From positions 310,001 through 374,000 of the forward strand of contig NZ_MZXW01000050.1 in assembly GCF_004123905.1 (NCBI RefSeq): a stretch of 64,000 nt of DNA, given 5' to 3'. This stretch comes from Bradyrhizobium betae. Its GTDB lineage: Bacteria > Pseudomonadota > Alphaproteobacteria > Rhizobiales > Xanthobacteraceae. This document shows, piece after piece, positions 42,464 through 51,601 of the stretch. Each line of letters starts with the position of its first letter. Position 1 is the stretch's first letter. A program made the position numbers and the translations under genes. Under the pieces are notes generated by a model that saw only the letters and a program-made list of their open reading frames with translations, had not been told where the DNA came from and made no database searches.

Positions 42464-43381
42464 TCAGCGGTCAGGCACGAACACGGTGCCGAGCGCGGCC
42501 GGCGCGGTCGAACCGCCGGTGCGTGCACGGGAGAGCAGGACCAGCACGATGACGGTCGCGAGATAAGGCAGCGCCGACATGAATTGCGAGGGAATGCCGA
42601 CGCCCCAGCCTTGTGCATGCAGTTGCAGGATCGTCACCGCGCCGAACAGATAAGCGCCGATCACGAGCCGGCCCGGCCGCCAGGACGAGAACACGACGAG
42701 CGCCAGCGCGATCCAGCCGCGGCCTGCGGTCATGCCGGGAATGAAGAACGGCGTGTAGGCGAGTGGCAAATAAGCGCCGGCAAGCCCGGCGCAGGCGCCG
42801 CCGAACATCACCGCGAAGGTGCGGATGCGCAGCACTGGGTAGCCGAGCGCATGCGCGGAGACGTGGTTGTCGCCGCAGGCGCGCAGGATCAGCCCCGCCC
42901 GCGTGCGGTACAGGAACAACCAGACGCCGACGATCAGCGCCAGCGAGAAATAGACGAAGGCATCTTCGCCGAACAGCACGCGACCGATCAGCGGGATGTC
43001 CGTGAGGCCGGGAATGTAGAGATGCATTGCCGGCGTAATGCGTTCGCCGACGAAGCCGGCGCCGATCAGGCCGGAGAGACCGACGCCGAGGATGGTCAGC
43101 GCGAGACCCGTCGCGACCTGGTTGACCGCGAGTCCGAGCGCCATCAGCGCGAAGACCAGCGACATCAGCGTGCCCGCGACGATGCCGAACAGCGCGCCGA
43201 TGAAGATCGAGCCGGTCAGCCATGCCCCGCCAAAGCCGCAGGCCGCGCCGACGATCATCATGCCCTCGACGCCGAGATTGAGCACGCCGGAGCGCTCGGT
43301 CACGAGCTCGCCGGTCGCTGCGAGCAGCAGCGGCGTCGATGCCGCGAGGACCGCGAGGACGATGGCTTCAATGAGTTCCAC
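42464..43381 (-). CDS. BMP-type ABC transporter permease 1B
   Basis: A 305-residue inner-membrane permease (YufQ/NupQ-like, about eight helices). It contains LVTERSGVLNLGVEGMMIVGAACGF, the signature of the branched-chain/ribose-type permease superfamily, and YPVLRIRTFAVMFGGACAGLAGAYLPLAYTPFF, which includes the ATPase coupling helix. Its start overlaps the preceding permease gene by 14 bases, which indicates cotranslation. It pairs with the permease at 43368 to form the channel for purines or nucleosides. Confidence 0.9.
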   Translation of the reverse strand: MELIEAIVLAVLAASTPLLLAATGELVTERSGVLNLGVEGMMIVGAACGFGGAWLTGSIFIGALFGIVAGTLMSLVFALMALGLAVNQVATGLALTILGVGLSGLIGAGFVGERITPAMHLYIPGLTDIPLIGRVLFGEDAFVYFSLALIVGVWLFLYRTRAGLILRACGDNHVSAHALGYPVLRIRTFAVMFGGACAGLAGAYLPLAYTPFFIPGMTAGRGWIALALVVFSSWRPGRLVIGAYLFGAVTILQLHAQGWGVGIPSQFMSALPYLATVIVLVLLSRARTGGSTAPAALGTVFVPDR

Positions 43382-44459
43382 TGGCCACCTGTCGGTTCGG
43401 GAACACTAGCTTGAAGCGGTAGAGAATGAGGGAGTCGCAGGCGAGCACGTAGAACAACAGAATGCCCTGAAATACCTTGGTGACATCCAACGGGATCTTC
43501 ATCGCGATCTGCGCCTGCTCGCCGCCGATAAAGGTCAATGCGAGAAAAAGGCCTGCAATTAATATTCCTAGCGGGTTCAGACGGCCGAGGAAGGCGACGA
43601 TGATCGCGGTAAAACCGTAGCCCGGCGAGATGCCGGGCTGCAGATGGCCGACCGGACCCGCGACCTCGATGATACCGGCAAGACCCGCAAGCGCGCCCGA
43701 TACCGCGAAGGTCAGGATGATCAACTGGTTGGCGTTGAAGCCGCCGAACCGCGCGGCGCGGGGCGCCGCGCCGACCACGCGGATCTCAAAACCCTTGATG
43801 GTTCGTCCGAGCAGGATTGCGGCTCCTGCGACGACGAGCAGCGCGATGATTGAGCCGAGATGCAGCCGGCCGCCTTCGATCAATAGCGGCACCGTCGCGA
43901 CCGGATCGAATTCGGCAGTGGTCGGAAAATTGAAACCGTGCGGATCACGCCAAGGGCCGCGCACGAGATAGTCGAGGAAGAGATCGGCGACATAGACCAA
44001 CATCAGGCTGGTCAGGATTTCGCTGGCGCCGAACTTGACCTTGCAGATCGCCGGGATCAGCGCATAGAGCGCGCCCGCGGCTGCCGCGAGCACGAACATC
44101 GCAGGCAGCACCCACACACCGGCGTCGGTGCCTTGCGTCTTCACCGCGATCCAGCTTCCGGCGACCGCGCCGATCAGGAACTGCCCCTCCGCGCCGATGT
44201 TCCAGGCGTTGGCGAGATAGCAGAGCGACAGACCGATTGCGATCATCACCAGCGGCGTCGCCTTCACCGCGATCTCCTGCAGCGAATAGCCGTCGGTCAA
44301 GGGTGCGATGAAATAGGCATGCAGCGCGAGCAGGGGATTTTTGCCGAGGATCGCGAACAGGATGGTCATGGTGACGATCGTCAGCCCGATCGCGATCAGC
44401 GGCGAGACCAGCGCGATAGTGTTGGAGCGTTCGGCGCGCTTCTCAAGCACCAACTGCAT
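43368..44459 (-). CDS. BMP-type ABC transporter permease 1A
   Basis: A 363-residue inner-membrane permease (YufP/NupP-like). The start MQLVLEKRAERSNTIAL is inside the end of the ATPase gene (17-base overlap), and longer frames lack a ribosome site. Hallmarks: ATPLVMIAIGLSLCYLANAWNIGAEGQFLIGAVAGSW and GFEIRVVGAAPRAARFGGFNANQLIILTFAVSGALAGLAGIIEV. It has about ten helices. It forms a heteromeric channel with the protein encoded at 42464. Confidence 0.9.
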   Translation of the reverse strand: MQLVLEKRAERSNTIALVSPLIAIGLTIVTMTILFAILGKNPLLALHAYFIAPLTDGYSLQEIAVKATPLVMIAIGLSLCYLANAWNIGAEGQFLIGAVAGSWIAVKTQGTDAGVWVLPAMFVLAAAAGALYALIPAICKVKFGASEILTSLMLVYVADLFLDYLVRGPWRDPHGFNFPTTAEFDPVATVPLLIEGGRLHLGSIIALLVVAGAAILLGRTIKGFEIRVVGAAPRAARFGGFNANQLIILTFAVSGALAGLAGIIEVAGPVGHLQPGISPGYGFTAIIVAFLGRLNPLGILIAGLFLALTFIGGEQAQIAMKIPLDVTKVFQGILLFYVLACDSLILYRFKLVFPNRQVASGTH

Positions 44460-46032
44460 GCGCGGCCTCCTTCGTGTCGAGGCTGCTGCCGCCCATGAGA
44501 AGGCCGAGCTTTTCGCGGCTCGCATCAGCGGTGGCGAGCGGCGCTGAAAGGTGGCCGTGGAACATCACCGCAATGCGGTCGGCGATTTCGGCGAGCTCGT
44601 CGAGATCCTGGCTGGTGACGAGCACGGCGGCGCCCGCGGTTGCGAGATCGAGCAGCGCCTGGCGGATGACGGCGGCGGCGCCGGCATCGACGCCCCAGGT
44701 CGGCTGGCTGACCACCAGCACCGCAGGGTTGCGCAGGATCTCGCGTCCGACGATGAATTTTTGCAGATTGCCGCCCGAAAGGGATGCTGCTTCCGGATCG
44801 CGCTTGGCCTTGCGCACGTCAAACGTTTCGGTCGCGCGATCGACCGTTTTCAGCGTGGCCGCGGTGTCGATGAAGCCGTGATGGACCATGCCGCTGGCGG
44901 CGTGCCCGGTGAGCAACGCGTTCTCCGACAGCTTCATGCGCGGCGCGGTGCCGTGGCCGAGCCGCTCCTCGGGCACGAAAGCGGCGCCGAGCTTGCGCCG
45001 CTGCGTGATCGAGAGGTGGCCGGCGGCAATGCCCTCGATCACCACCGTGCCGGGGTCCTTCGAGAGGCGCTCACCGGAGAGCGCGGCGAACAGCTCGTCC
45101 TGGCCGTTGCCGGCAACGCCGGCAATGCCGAGGATTTCACCGCCCTTGAGTTCGAACGAGATGTGCTCGAGCCGCACGCCATGCGCCTCGCCCGGCGCGA
45201 GCGAGAGATCGTTGACGACGAGGCGCGGCACCGTGGTCTTCCGGCCGGCCGCTGCCTTCACCTCCTTGATCTCGCCGCCAACCATCATGCGCGCAAGCGA
45301 GGCCGCGGTCTCGAGCCTGGGATTGCAAGTGTCCACCTTCTTGCCGCCGCGCAGGATCGTGGCGGTGTCGCACAGGCGCTTCACCTCCTCGAGCTTGTGG
45401 CTGATGTAGAGGATGGCGCGGCCTTCGGCTTTGAGGCGTTCCAGCACGATGAAGAGCTGGTCGGCTTCCTGCGGCGTCAGGACCGCGGTGGGCTCGTCCA
45501 GGATCAGGAATTTCGGGTCCTGCATCAGCGCGCGCACGATCTCGATGCGCTGGCGCTCGCCGACCGAGAGTTGCCAGACCTCGCGTTTGGGATCGAGCGG
45601 CAGTCCATAGGTCTTCGACACCTGCTCCAGCCGCGCCGACATGTCCTTGAAGGATTCCTTGCCGTCGAGGCCGAGCGCGACGTTCTCGGCGACGGTGAGA
45701 TTGTCGAACAGCGAGAAATGCTGGAACACCATACCGATGCCGCGGCTGCGTGCTTCGGACGGGCCCGACAGCACGATCGGCTGGCCCTGCCAGCGAATTT
45801 CGCCGGCGCTGGGCTGGATCAGCCCGTAGATTGCCTTCACCAGCGTCGACTTGCCGGCGCCGTTCTCGCCGAGCAGGGCGTGGATTTCGTTCGGCCAGAT
45901 ATCGATGTCGATGGAATCGTTGGCGAGGAAATCGCCATAGCGCTTGGTGAGCCCGAGCGTCTGAAGCAACGGGGACTCGCCGGAATGCAGGCCGTTAGGC
46001 GTCGGATCTAACATTCGCTGATGCGCTTGCAT
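44443..46032 (-). CDS. BMP-type ABC transporter duplicated ATPase 1
   Basis: A 529-residue protein with two ABC domains, as in sugar and nucleoside importers of the RbsA/NupO class. Domain 1 (about 22-255) has Walker A GENGAGKST, signature LSVGERQRIEIVRAL and Walker B LILDEPTAVLT. Domain 2 (about 270-510) has a degenerate Walker A (GVAGNGQDE), signature SLSGGNLQKFIVGREI and degenerate Walker B (VLVVSQPTWG). The asymmetry is normal for the class. It is the first gene of the four-gene operon; Met7 is an alternative start. No sigma-54 site is seen upstream. Confidence 0.93.
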   Translation of the reverse strand: MQAHQRMLDPTPNGLHSGESPLLQTLGLTKRYGDFLANDSIDIDIWPNEIHALLGENGAGKSTLVKAIYGLIQPSAGEIRWQGQPIVLSGPSEARSRGIGMVFQHFSLFDNLTVAENVALGLDGKESFKDMSARLEQVSKTYGLPLDPKREVWQLSVGERQRIEIVRALMQDPKFLILDEPTAVLTPQEADQLFIVLERLKAEGRAILYISHKLEEVKRLCDTATILRGGKKVDTCNPRLETAASLARMMVGGEIKEVKAAAGRKTTVPRLVVNDLSLAPGEAHGVRLEHISFELKGGEILGIAGVAGNGQDELFAALSGERLSKDPGTVVIEGIAAGHLSITQRRKLGAAFVPEERLGHGTAPRMKLSENALLTGHAASGMVHHGFIDTAATLKTVDRATETFDVRKAKRDPEAASLSGGNLQKFIVGREILRNPAVLVVSQPTWGVDAGAAAVIRQALLDLATAGAAVLVTSQDLDELAEIADRIAVMFHGHLSAPLATADASREKLGLLMGGSSLDTKEAAHAVGA

Positions 46033-46596
46033 GGGGTGAAGTGCCTCAATACTGGGCTAGTTTGAACCGCCGCGTAAGGTGTGAAAAAGCGTCATCCCTT
46101 GCTCAACGCTTCGGCAGGTGGCCGGTGTCGCGAGTCGCGGCCCGCGCCGGCCGATGATTGTCCCCAGCCGGTATTCGAAAGCGGCTTTGCGTCTTCTCCC
46201 CCGAGCGAAGCCTGTTGTAAATTTGTGACGGTTTAAACCAAATCGGAACCCGCTGTGCAGGCTTGACGTGAAGTTGAGCAAGATCGCGCCAGCGCGCGTA
46301 TGCAATTCCGTCCCGACGCGACGGACGTCGCGGACGATGATGTTCGCACTCCCAGACCGACGTGAAAGACAAGCAAAATCAAACGGGAATGTCCGGCAAG
46401 GATAGACATCGTGTTGCCGTGCGCAGGCGATCGCGAAACAGAAAACCCCTCAAGATTCCGCAGTGAGGCGCTATCGCCTGCCAAAACATGCGGCATGCCT
46501 TGAAAAAAGTTGAGGCTTCTCACCCCGGGATATCGGCGCAAGTGTCGCACCCAAGGGACGTTCATTTTTACGTGTCCAAACTTGGGGGTATTCAGG
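46033..46596. other. Divergent intergenic region between ABC operon 1 and outer-membrane protein gene
   Basis: 564 bp without a convincing gene; the open frames on both strands lack ribosome sites. I looked for a GG-N10-GC element on both strands and found none correctly spaced. Promoters for the ABC operon (minus) and the barrel gene (plus) must lie here but are not readable. No riboswitch-like structure was recognised. Confidence 0.5.
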
Positions 46597-47703
46597 ATGT
46601 CGTTTCGTTTCAAGGCAGTTGCAGCCGCCGCGCTGTCACTTGCCACGCTCGCCACCTCTGGCCTGGCTCAGGCAGCGGATCTGACGGTCAAGGCCCCCAA
46701 GAAGGCGGCGGACCTCCCGTTCTTCCTGGTGATCGACAACCGCGTGTCATTCTCCTGGATGCCCAAGGGCACCGACCCCGGTATGTGGAGCGTTCGTCCC
46801 GACGGCAGCATCAACGGCACCACCGCCAAGCAGGTCTACTCCTTCACCCATTTCGACCTCTGGCAGTACGGCACCAACTTCTTCACCATCTCGATGTTCA
46901 AGTCGGGCAAGAACGACCCTGCCAATCCCTGCACCGCGCCGGGCGTGACCATCACCGGCGGTGCCGCCGACTGCGCCGGCGCGACCGAGATCTACGGCCT
47001 GTTCCGCTCGACGTTCGGCTGGAACGAGATCTTCAACACCAAGGCCTTCACGATGGGGCCGCTGCACAACATCTCGTTCGAAGTCGGCATGGACGCCAAC
47101 ACCGAGAACAACTTCCTGGCGCCCGCCAAGCGCGACGTCGTCGCCGGTCTCCAGTTCGCCTTCGACCTTCCCTACAAGGGCTACATCAACGTCGCGCCGT
47201 TGATGTATTACGAGTTCCTCAACCACAACGCCTTCACCCAGTGCGGCCTGTTCGGTGCCGGCGTTGCGGGCGTGACCTGTAATTCGGACGGCAATGTCAG
47301 CTACAAGCCGACCTGGGCCGTTGAAATCAACTACTACATGGACCTCGGCTTCCTGCCGCCGAACATGCAGTTCTGGTCGATCAGCGGCCGCGCCGGCTGG
47401 TATGGCCCGAAGGGCGACTCGAACGGCCTGCCCGCGCTCTCCGGCATCGGCCGCTTCTCCACGACGTCCAAGACCGAGCTGAACAGCGAACCGATCCGCC
47501 TGACTTTCGACGCCTCGAAGGCGGTCTGGGGTGACAAGTACTCGCACTTCGTCGACCTCTGGGTTGCCTATCGCTACTGGCAGAACAAGTTCGGCCTCGA
47601 CCACAACGCGATGCCCGGCGTCTGCACCGTCGCGGCGACCGGCCAGAGCACCAAGAGCTGCACCGAGTCCACGGTTTACGGTGGCGTGACGGTGAAGTTC
47701 TGA
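46597..47703 (+). CDS. Outer-membrane beta-barrel protein (Tsx-like by inference)
   Basis: A 368-residue exported protein. The start at 46597 (MSFRFKAVAAAALSLATLATSGLAQA) gives a clear signal peptide; the longer frame does not. The mature part alternates polar and aromatic strands (FTHFDLWQYGTNFFTISMFKSG, EIYGLFRSTFGWNEIFNTKAF, GPLHNISFEVGMDANTENNF) and ends VYGGVTVKF, with the C-terminal phenylalanine of an outer-membrane barrel. The opening HFDLWQYGTNFF recalls nucleoside-specific Tsx channels. Sitting between two BMP-type ABC operons, it could be the outer-membrane pore for nucleosides or purines. The family assignment is uncertain. Strong terminator at 47728. Confidence 0.6.
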   Translation: MSFRFKAVAAAALSLATLATSGLAQAADLTVKAPKKAADLPFFLVIDNRVSFSWMPKGTDPGMWSVRPDGSINGTTAKQVYSFTHFDLWQYGTNFFTISMFKSGKNDPANPCTAPGVTITGGAADCAGATEIYGLFRSTFGWNEIFNTKAFTMGPLHNISFEVGMDANTENNFLAPAKRDVVAGLQFAFDLPYKGYINVAPLMYYEFLNHNAFTQCGLFGAGVAGVTCNSDGNVSYKPTWAVEINYYMDLGFLPPNMQFWSISGRAGWYGPKGDSNGLPALSGIGRFSTTSKTELNSEPIRLTFDASKAVWGDKYSHFVDLWVAYRYWQNKFGLDHNAMPGVCTVAATGQSTKSCTESTVYGGVTVKF

Positions 47704-47727
47704 TCGGCTGAAAATCTTAAAGATCGG

Positions 47728-47763
47728 ATGGCGCCGCGCAGGGAATGCGCGGCGCCATTTTCT
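47728..47763 (+). terminator. Rho-independent terminator of the outer-membrane protein gene
   Basis: ATGGCGCCGCGCA (47728-47740), loop GGGAA, TGCGCGGCGCCAT (47746-47758), then TTTTCTT. A 13-bp perfect stem with a T run, 25 bp past the stop codon. Confidence 0.95.
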
Positions 47764-47769
47764 TGTGTT

Positions 47770-47916
47770 CACCTCGCCCCGCTAGCGGGGAGAGGTCGGA
47801 TCGCATCGTCAGATGCGATCCGGGTGAGGAGGACTCACCGGGAGTCCAACTCTCACGGTGTTTGCGGAAGCAGCCCCTCACCCCAACCCTCTCCCCGCAA
47901 GAGCGGGGCGAGGGGG
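47770..47916. repeat. Dispersed Rhizobiales-type intergenic repeats
   Basis: Contains CCCCGCTAGCGGGG (47777-47790), the palindrome GGATCGCAT/ATGCGATCC (47798-47806, 47813-47821) and the motif CTCACCCCAACCCTCTCCCC with its GAGCGGGGCGAGGG partner (47878-47913). These units are familiar between genes in Rhizobiales. They fill the space between the barrel terminator and the end of the deaminase gene. Confidence 0.65.
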
Positions 47917-47935
47917 CGCATCGAGCTCGCGGCGA

Positions 47936-48421
47936 CTACTTCGTCCAAACACCGTCGTGCAGCGCTTCGGCTTCGTCTTCCAGCAGCGGGCCGACGACCT
48001 CCGTCGGCCGCTGGCCGCTCGCGAAGACCTCGCGGCAGGGCAGATCGAGCGTCGGGTTCTCGGGATGGTTGCCGGTGACGCCGCGCAAGCGGTGCTCGCT
48101 GAGGCCGTAGACGACGCGGCCGATGCCGGCCCAGTAAATCGCGCCGGCGCACATCGCGCATGGTTCTGCGGAGGAATAGAGCGTGGCCTTCGCCAGTACC
48201 TCGCGGGCAAGCGTGCGGCAGGCCTGAGTGGCCGCGAGGCGCTCGGCATGCGCGGTGCCGTCGTGATCCGGCATGTAGCCGTTCTCGGTCTCGATCAGCA
48301 CTTGGCCGTCGGCATCGACGACGATGCAGCCGAAGGGGTGGTTGCCATGGGTGAGGGAACGGCCGGCGACCGCGAAGGACAAGCGCAAAAAGTGCTCGTC
48401 GCGTTCGGCTGTACCGCTCAT
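47936..48421 (-). CDS. Nucleobase/nucleoside deaminase (guanine/cytidine deaminase-like)
   Basis: A 161-residue zinc deaminase. The zinc motif is complete: HAERLAATQA (His-Ala-Glu) and SSAEPCAMCAGAIYWAG (Pro-Cys-x-x-Cys). The loop GNHPFGCIVVDADGQVL is typical of guanine deaminase/TadA-type CDA enzymes. The chosen Met26 start (MSGTAERDEHFLRLSF) is just 13 bp after the ATPase gene; the ORF runs further only as a shadow. It is the last gene of the BMP operon 2, so it probably deaminates an imported purine such as guanine (to xanthine, feeding xanthine dehydrogenase). Substrate not certain. Confidence 0.88.
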   Translation of the reverse strand: MSGTAERDEHFLRLSFAVAGRSLTHGNHPFGCIVVDADGQVLIETENGYMPDHDGTAHAERLAATQACRTLAREVLAKATLYSSAEPCAMCAGAIYWAGIGRVVYGLSEHRLRGVTGNHPENPTLDLPCREVFASGQRPTEVVGPLLEDEAEALHDGVWTK

Positions 48422-48434
48422 TGCCACTCCCAGG

Positions 48435-49967
48435 TCAGTGCCCCGCCATGTGCCGGCCGACCACGGTGAGGTCGGCTTCGCTGGTCCGTGCTTCATACAC
48501 GAATTCGCCGTGGAACATCACCACCAGCCGGTCGGAGAGTTCGAGCAATTCGTCGAGGTCCTCGCTGACGAGCAGCACCGCGGCGCCGCGGTTGCGCGCG
48601 GCCATGATCTCGGCGTGGATCTGCGCCACCGCGGCGAAGTCGAGGCCGAAGCAGGGATTGGCTGCGATCAGCACCTCCACGTCGCCCGCAAGCTCGCGGG
48701 CGAGCACGGCGCGCTGGACGTTGCCGCCTGACAGCGCCGAGATCGGCGTATCGGGCGTGCGGGTCTTGATCTTGTACTGGCCGATCTTCTTCTTCGCGTC
48801 GTCGCGGAAGGCGCCGCGATTGAGCCACCAGCCGCCGCTGGCGAACGGCGCGCGGTCGAACTCGCGGAAGGCGATGTTGTCGGCAACGCTCATGCCGCCG
48901 ACACAGGCGTTCTTCAGCGGCTCCTCGGGGAGGAGCGACATCCTGTGGCAGCGCATCTCCTCGCGGCTGGCGCGATAGGGATCGCCTGCGACCCGGACCT
49001 CGCCGCTCTCGGCCTCGCGCTGGCCCGCCAGCACCTCGACGAGCTGGCGCTGACCGTTGCCGGAGACGCCGGCGATGCCGACGATCTCGCCGGCACGGAC
49101 CGTGAGCGACACATCGTGCACGGCGACGGCGCCGGTATCGTCGAGCGCACGGACTTTCGCCAGCTCCAGCCGTGCTTGGCCGGCTTCGCCGGTGCGCGGC
49201 GGCTGAACCGTCAGCTCCTCGGCGCCGATCATGGTGCGCGCCATCGCATCCGGCGTGAGCTCCGCGACCTTGCCGGCTCCGGCGAGCTTCCCGCGGCGCA
49301 GGATGGTGACCTCATCGGCGAAGGCCATCACCTCGCGGAATTTGTGCGTGATCATCAAGATGGTCAGCTCGCCCTTCACGACCATGTCGCGGAGCATGCC
49401 GAGCACTTCGTCGGCCTCTGCCGGCGTCAGCACCGAGGTCGGCTCGTCCAGGATCAGGAAGCGGCGCTTCAGGTAGAGCTGCTTGAGGATCTCGCATTTC
49501 TGGCGTTCGCCAGCGGAGATGTCGGAGACCCTTGCGCCGAGCGGGACCTTGAACGGCATGCGCGCCAGGAAGGCCTCGAGCTCCTTCATCTCCTTCGGCC
49601 AGTTCACCACGGCCGGCACATCGTCGCGCGCCAGCACCAGGTTCTCCGCGACCGTCATCGCCGGCACCAGTGTAAAATGCTGGTAGACCATGCCGAGGCC
49701 GAGCGCGTGGGCGTCCTTCGGGTTGGCGATGGCCTGCTCGCGGTCCCCGACGATGATGTCGCCTTCGGTCGCGTGGTAATAGCCCATGATGCATTTGACG
49801 AGGGTGGACTTTCCGGCGCCGTTCTCGCCGAGCAGGGCGTGGAACGAGCCCGGGCGCACCTTCAGCTCGACATTGTCGAGCGCCAGGAAGTCGCCGAACC
49901 GCATGGTCATGGCGATGGCGTCGACGCCGAAGGCGCCTGAAGGGGGAACCGGCTCGCCGATGATCAC
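48435..49967 (-). CDS. BMP-type ABC transporter duplicated ATPase 2
   Basis: A 510-residue, two-domain ATPase. It begins at a GTG overlapping the stop of the biuret-hydrolase-like gene (GTGA). Domain 1 has GENGAGKSTLVKCIMGYYHATEG, signature ISAGERQKCEILKQL and Walker B LILDEPTSVLTP. Domain 2 has GVSGNGQRQ in place of Walker A, signature ALSGGNVQRAVLARELAG and a degenerate Walker B (IAANPCFGLD). It is a paralogue of the ATPase at 44443, with about the same architecture. It energises the importer encoded by the permeases at 50674 and 51602. Confidence 0.93.
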   Translation of the reverse strand: MIIGEPVPPSGAFGVDAIAMTMRFGDFLALDNVELKVRPGSFHALLGENGAGKSTLVKCIMGYYHATEGDIIVGDREQAIANPKDAHALGLGMVYQHFTLVPAMTVAENLVLARDDVPAVVNWPKEMKELEAFLARMPFKVPLGARVSDISAGERQKCEILKQLYLKRRFLILDEPTSVLTPAEADEVLGMLRDMVVKGELTILMITHKFREVMAFADEVTILRRGKLAGAGKVAELTPDAMARTMIGAEELTVQPPRTGEAGQARLELAKVRALDDTGAVAVHDVSLTVRAGEIVGIAGVSGNGQRQLVEVLAGQREAESGEVRVAGDPYRASREEMRCHRMSLLPEEPLKNACVGGMSVADNIAFREFDRAPFASGGWWLNRGAFRDDAKKKIGQYKIKTRTPDTPISALSGGNVQRAVLARELAGDVEVLIAANPCFGLDFAAVAQIHAEIMAARNRGAAVLLVSEDLDELLELSDRLVVMFHGEFVYEARTSEADLTVVGRHMAGH

Positions 49968-50647
49968 GAAATCGCTCCGATGAAGGCATCGGAGGTCGAG
50001 ACGGCTCCGAACACGCCGCCCTGCATCTTGATCATCTTGAGCGCATGCTCGTGGTTGCTCTTGTCGGTCGCGCCGCAGCAATCGTGCAGCAGCACGCATT
50101 CGAAGCCGCGGTCGTTGGCCTCGCGCATGGTGGTGTGGACGCAGACGTCGGTTGTGATGCCCGTCAGCACGATGTTCTCGATGCCGCGCACCCGCAGGAT
50201 CAGCTCCAGATCGGTGGCGCAGAACGAGCCTTTGCCGGGTTTGTCGATGATGGGCTCACCCGGCAGCGGTGCAAGCTCCTCGATGATGTCCCAGCCGGGC
50301 TCGCCGCGCACTAGGATACGGCCGCACGGGCCGGCATCGCCGATGCCGGCGCCGATCTGGCGCGAGCGCCAGCGCTTGTTGGCGGGCAGATCGGAGAGAT
50401 CGGGGCGATGGCCTTCGCGGGTATGGATGATGTGGAAGCCTTGGGCGCGCATTGCCGTGAGCAGCTTCTTGATCGGCTCGATCGGGGCCCGCGTCAGCGA
50501 GAGGTCGTAGCCCATCTTGTCGACATAGCCGCCGACGCCGCAGAAATCGGTCTGCATGTCGATGATAACAAGCGCGGTGTTCTCGGGGCGGAGATCGCCG
50601 TTATAGGGCCAGGCATAGGGCTCGGACTTGATATAGCGCTCGGGCAT
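49964..50647 (-). CDS. biuH: Biuret amidohydrolase-like cysteine hydrolase (isochorismatase superfamily)
   Basis: A 227-residue hydrolase. The triad is Asp30 (VIIDMQTDFCG), Lys138 (KPGKGSFCATDLE) and Cys168 (GITTDVCVHTTMREAND). From memory, stretches such as YNG.LRPENTAL, GYVDKMGYDLSL, APIEPIKK, HTREGHRPDLSDLPANKRWRS and CCGATD match characterised rhizobial biuret hydrolase closely, more than they match RutB or nicotinamidase. Biuret hydrolase makes allophanate and ammonia. Triuret or another ureide is a possible alternative. The gene lies inside a purine-type ABC operon, between permease and ATPase, which is unusual. The downstream allophanate hydrolase is not in the window. Confidence 0.8.
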   Translation of the reverse strand: MPERYIKSEPYAWPYNGDLRPENTALVIIDMQTDFCGVGGYVDKMGYDLSLTRAPIEPIKKLLTAMRAQGFHIIHTREGHRPDLSDLPANKRWRSRQIGAGIGDAGPCGRILVRGEPGWDIIEELAPLPGEPIIDKPGKGSFCATDLELILRVRGIENIVLTGITTDVCVHTTMREANDRGFECVLLHDCCGATDKSNHEHALKMIKMQGGVFGAVSTSDAFIGAIS

Positions 50648-50673
50648 GGACGACCTCGTTGCGTGCCAGCGTG

Positions 50674-51600
50674 TTACCGTGTGATCGACAATTCGGCGGG
50701 CGCGCCGGTCAGCGTCCGCTTCGGCGAGCAGGTGATGATCATAATCGCCAGCGTCAGGATGTAAGGCGCGGCGTTGAAGAGGTGATAGCCGGAGGTGACA
50801 CCGACCGATTGCAGCGCGGGGCCCAGCGCCGCGGCGCCCCCGAAGGCGAGCGAGGCCCACAGGCAGAGCAGGGGATCCCAGCGCGCGAAGATCACGAGCG
50901 CGACGGCGGTGATGCCCTGGCCGGACGACAGGCCCTCGTTCCAGCTGCCGGGATAGAACAGCGACAGGAACGAGCCCCCGATTCCGGCGAGGAAGCCGCC
51001 GACCATGGTCGCGCGCAGGCGGATCAGCAGTACGGAGTGGCCCATGGCGCGGGCGGCATCCGAACTCTCGCCGGCGGTGCGGATCAAAAGGCCCCAGCGC
51101 GTGGTGCGGAAGGCCCAATAGAGGATCGGCGCGAGCGCGACGCCGATCAGGAACAGGACATTGACCCGCAGCGCGGCGCGGACCTGCGGGATGTCGCTCC
51201 ACCAGCCGAAATCGATTGCGGGCAGCCGCGGCGCGGTCGGCTCGATCAGCGGCTTGCCGAGATAGAAGGCGAGTCCCGTGCCGAACAGCATCAAGGCGAT
51301 GCCGACCGCGACATCGTTGACGCGGGGCAGCGAGCAGATGCCGGCGTGCAGCGCGCCCAGCAGCGCACCGGTGATGCCGGCGGCGAGCACGCCGAGCCAG
51401 GGAGAGCCGGAAAGGTAAGAGATGCCGTAGGCGCTCATGGCGCCCATCACCAGCGTGCCTTCGAGGCCGAGATTAATCCGGCCCGAGCGCTCGGTGATGC
51501 ATTCCCCGAGGCTCACGAACAAGAACGGTGTGGAGACGCGAATGGCGCCGCCGAACACGGCGAGGGGAACGGTCCAGAGTCCGATCGATCCGTCTGCCAT
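50674..51600 (-). CDS. BMP-type ABC transporter permease 2B
   Basis: A 308-residue inner-membrane permease. It shows FLFVSLGECITERSGRINLGLEGTLVMGAMSAYG and a coupling stretch IRLRATMVGGFLAGIGGSFLSLFYPGSWNEGLSSGQGI. It starts one base after the preceding permease stop. Together with the larger permease at 51602 it forms the second nucleoside-type importer. About eight to ten helices are predicted. Confidence 0.9.
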   Translation of the reverse strand: MADGSIGLWTVPLAVFGGAIRVSTPFLFVSLGECITERSGRINLGLEGTLVMGAMSAYGISYLSGSPWLGVLAAGITGALLGALHAGICSLPRVNDVAVGIALMLFGTGLAFYLGKPLIEPTAPRLPAIDFGWWSDIPQVRAALRVNVLFLIGVALAPILYWAFRTTRWGLLIRTAGESSDAARAMGHSVLLIRLRATMVGGFLAGIGGSFLSLFYPGSWNEGLSSGQGITAVALVIFARWDPLLCLWASLAFGGAAALGPALQSVGVTSGYHLFNAAPYILTLAIMIITCSPKRTLTGAPAELSITR

Positions 51601-51601
51601 C

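Noticed and set aside
46279..46293. Sigma-54-like element on the minus strand before ABC operon 1
   Set aside because: AGCAAGATCGCGCC has only nine bases between GC and CC, one short of the strict GG-N10-GC spacing, so it should not be functional.
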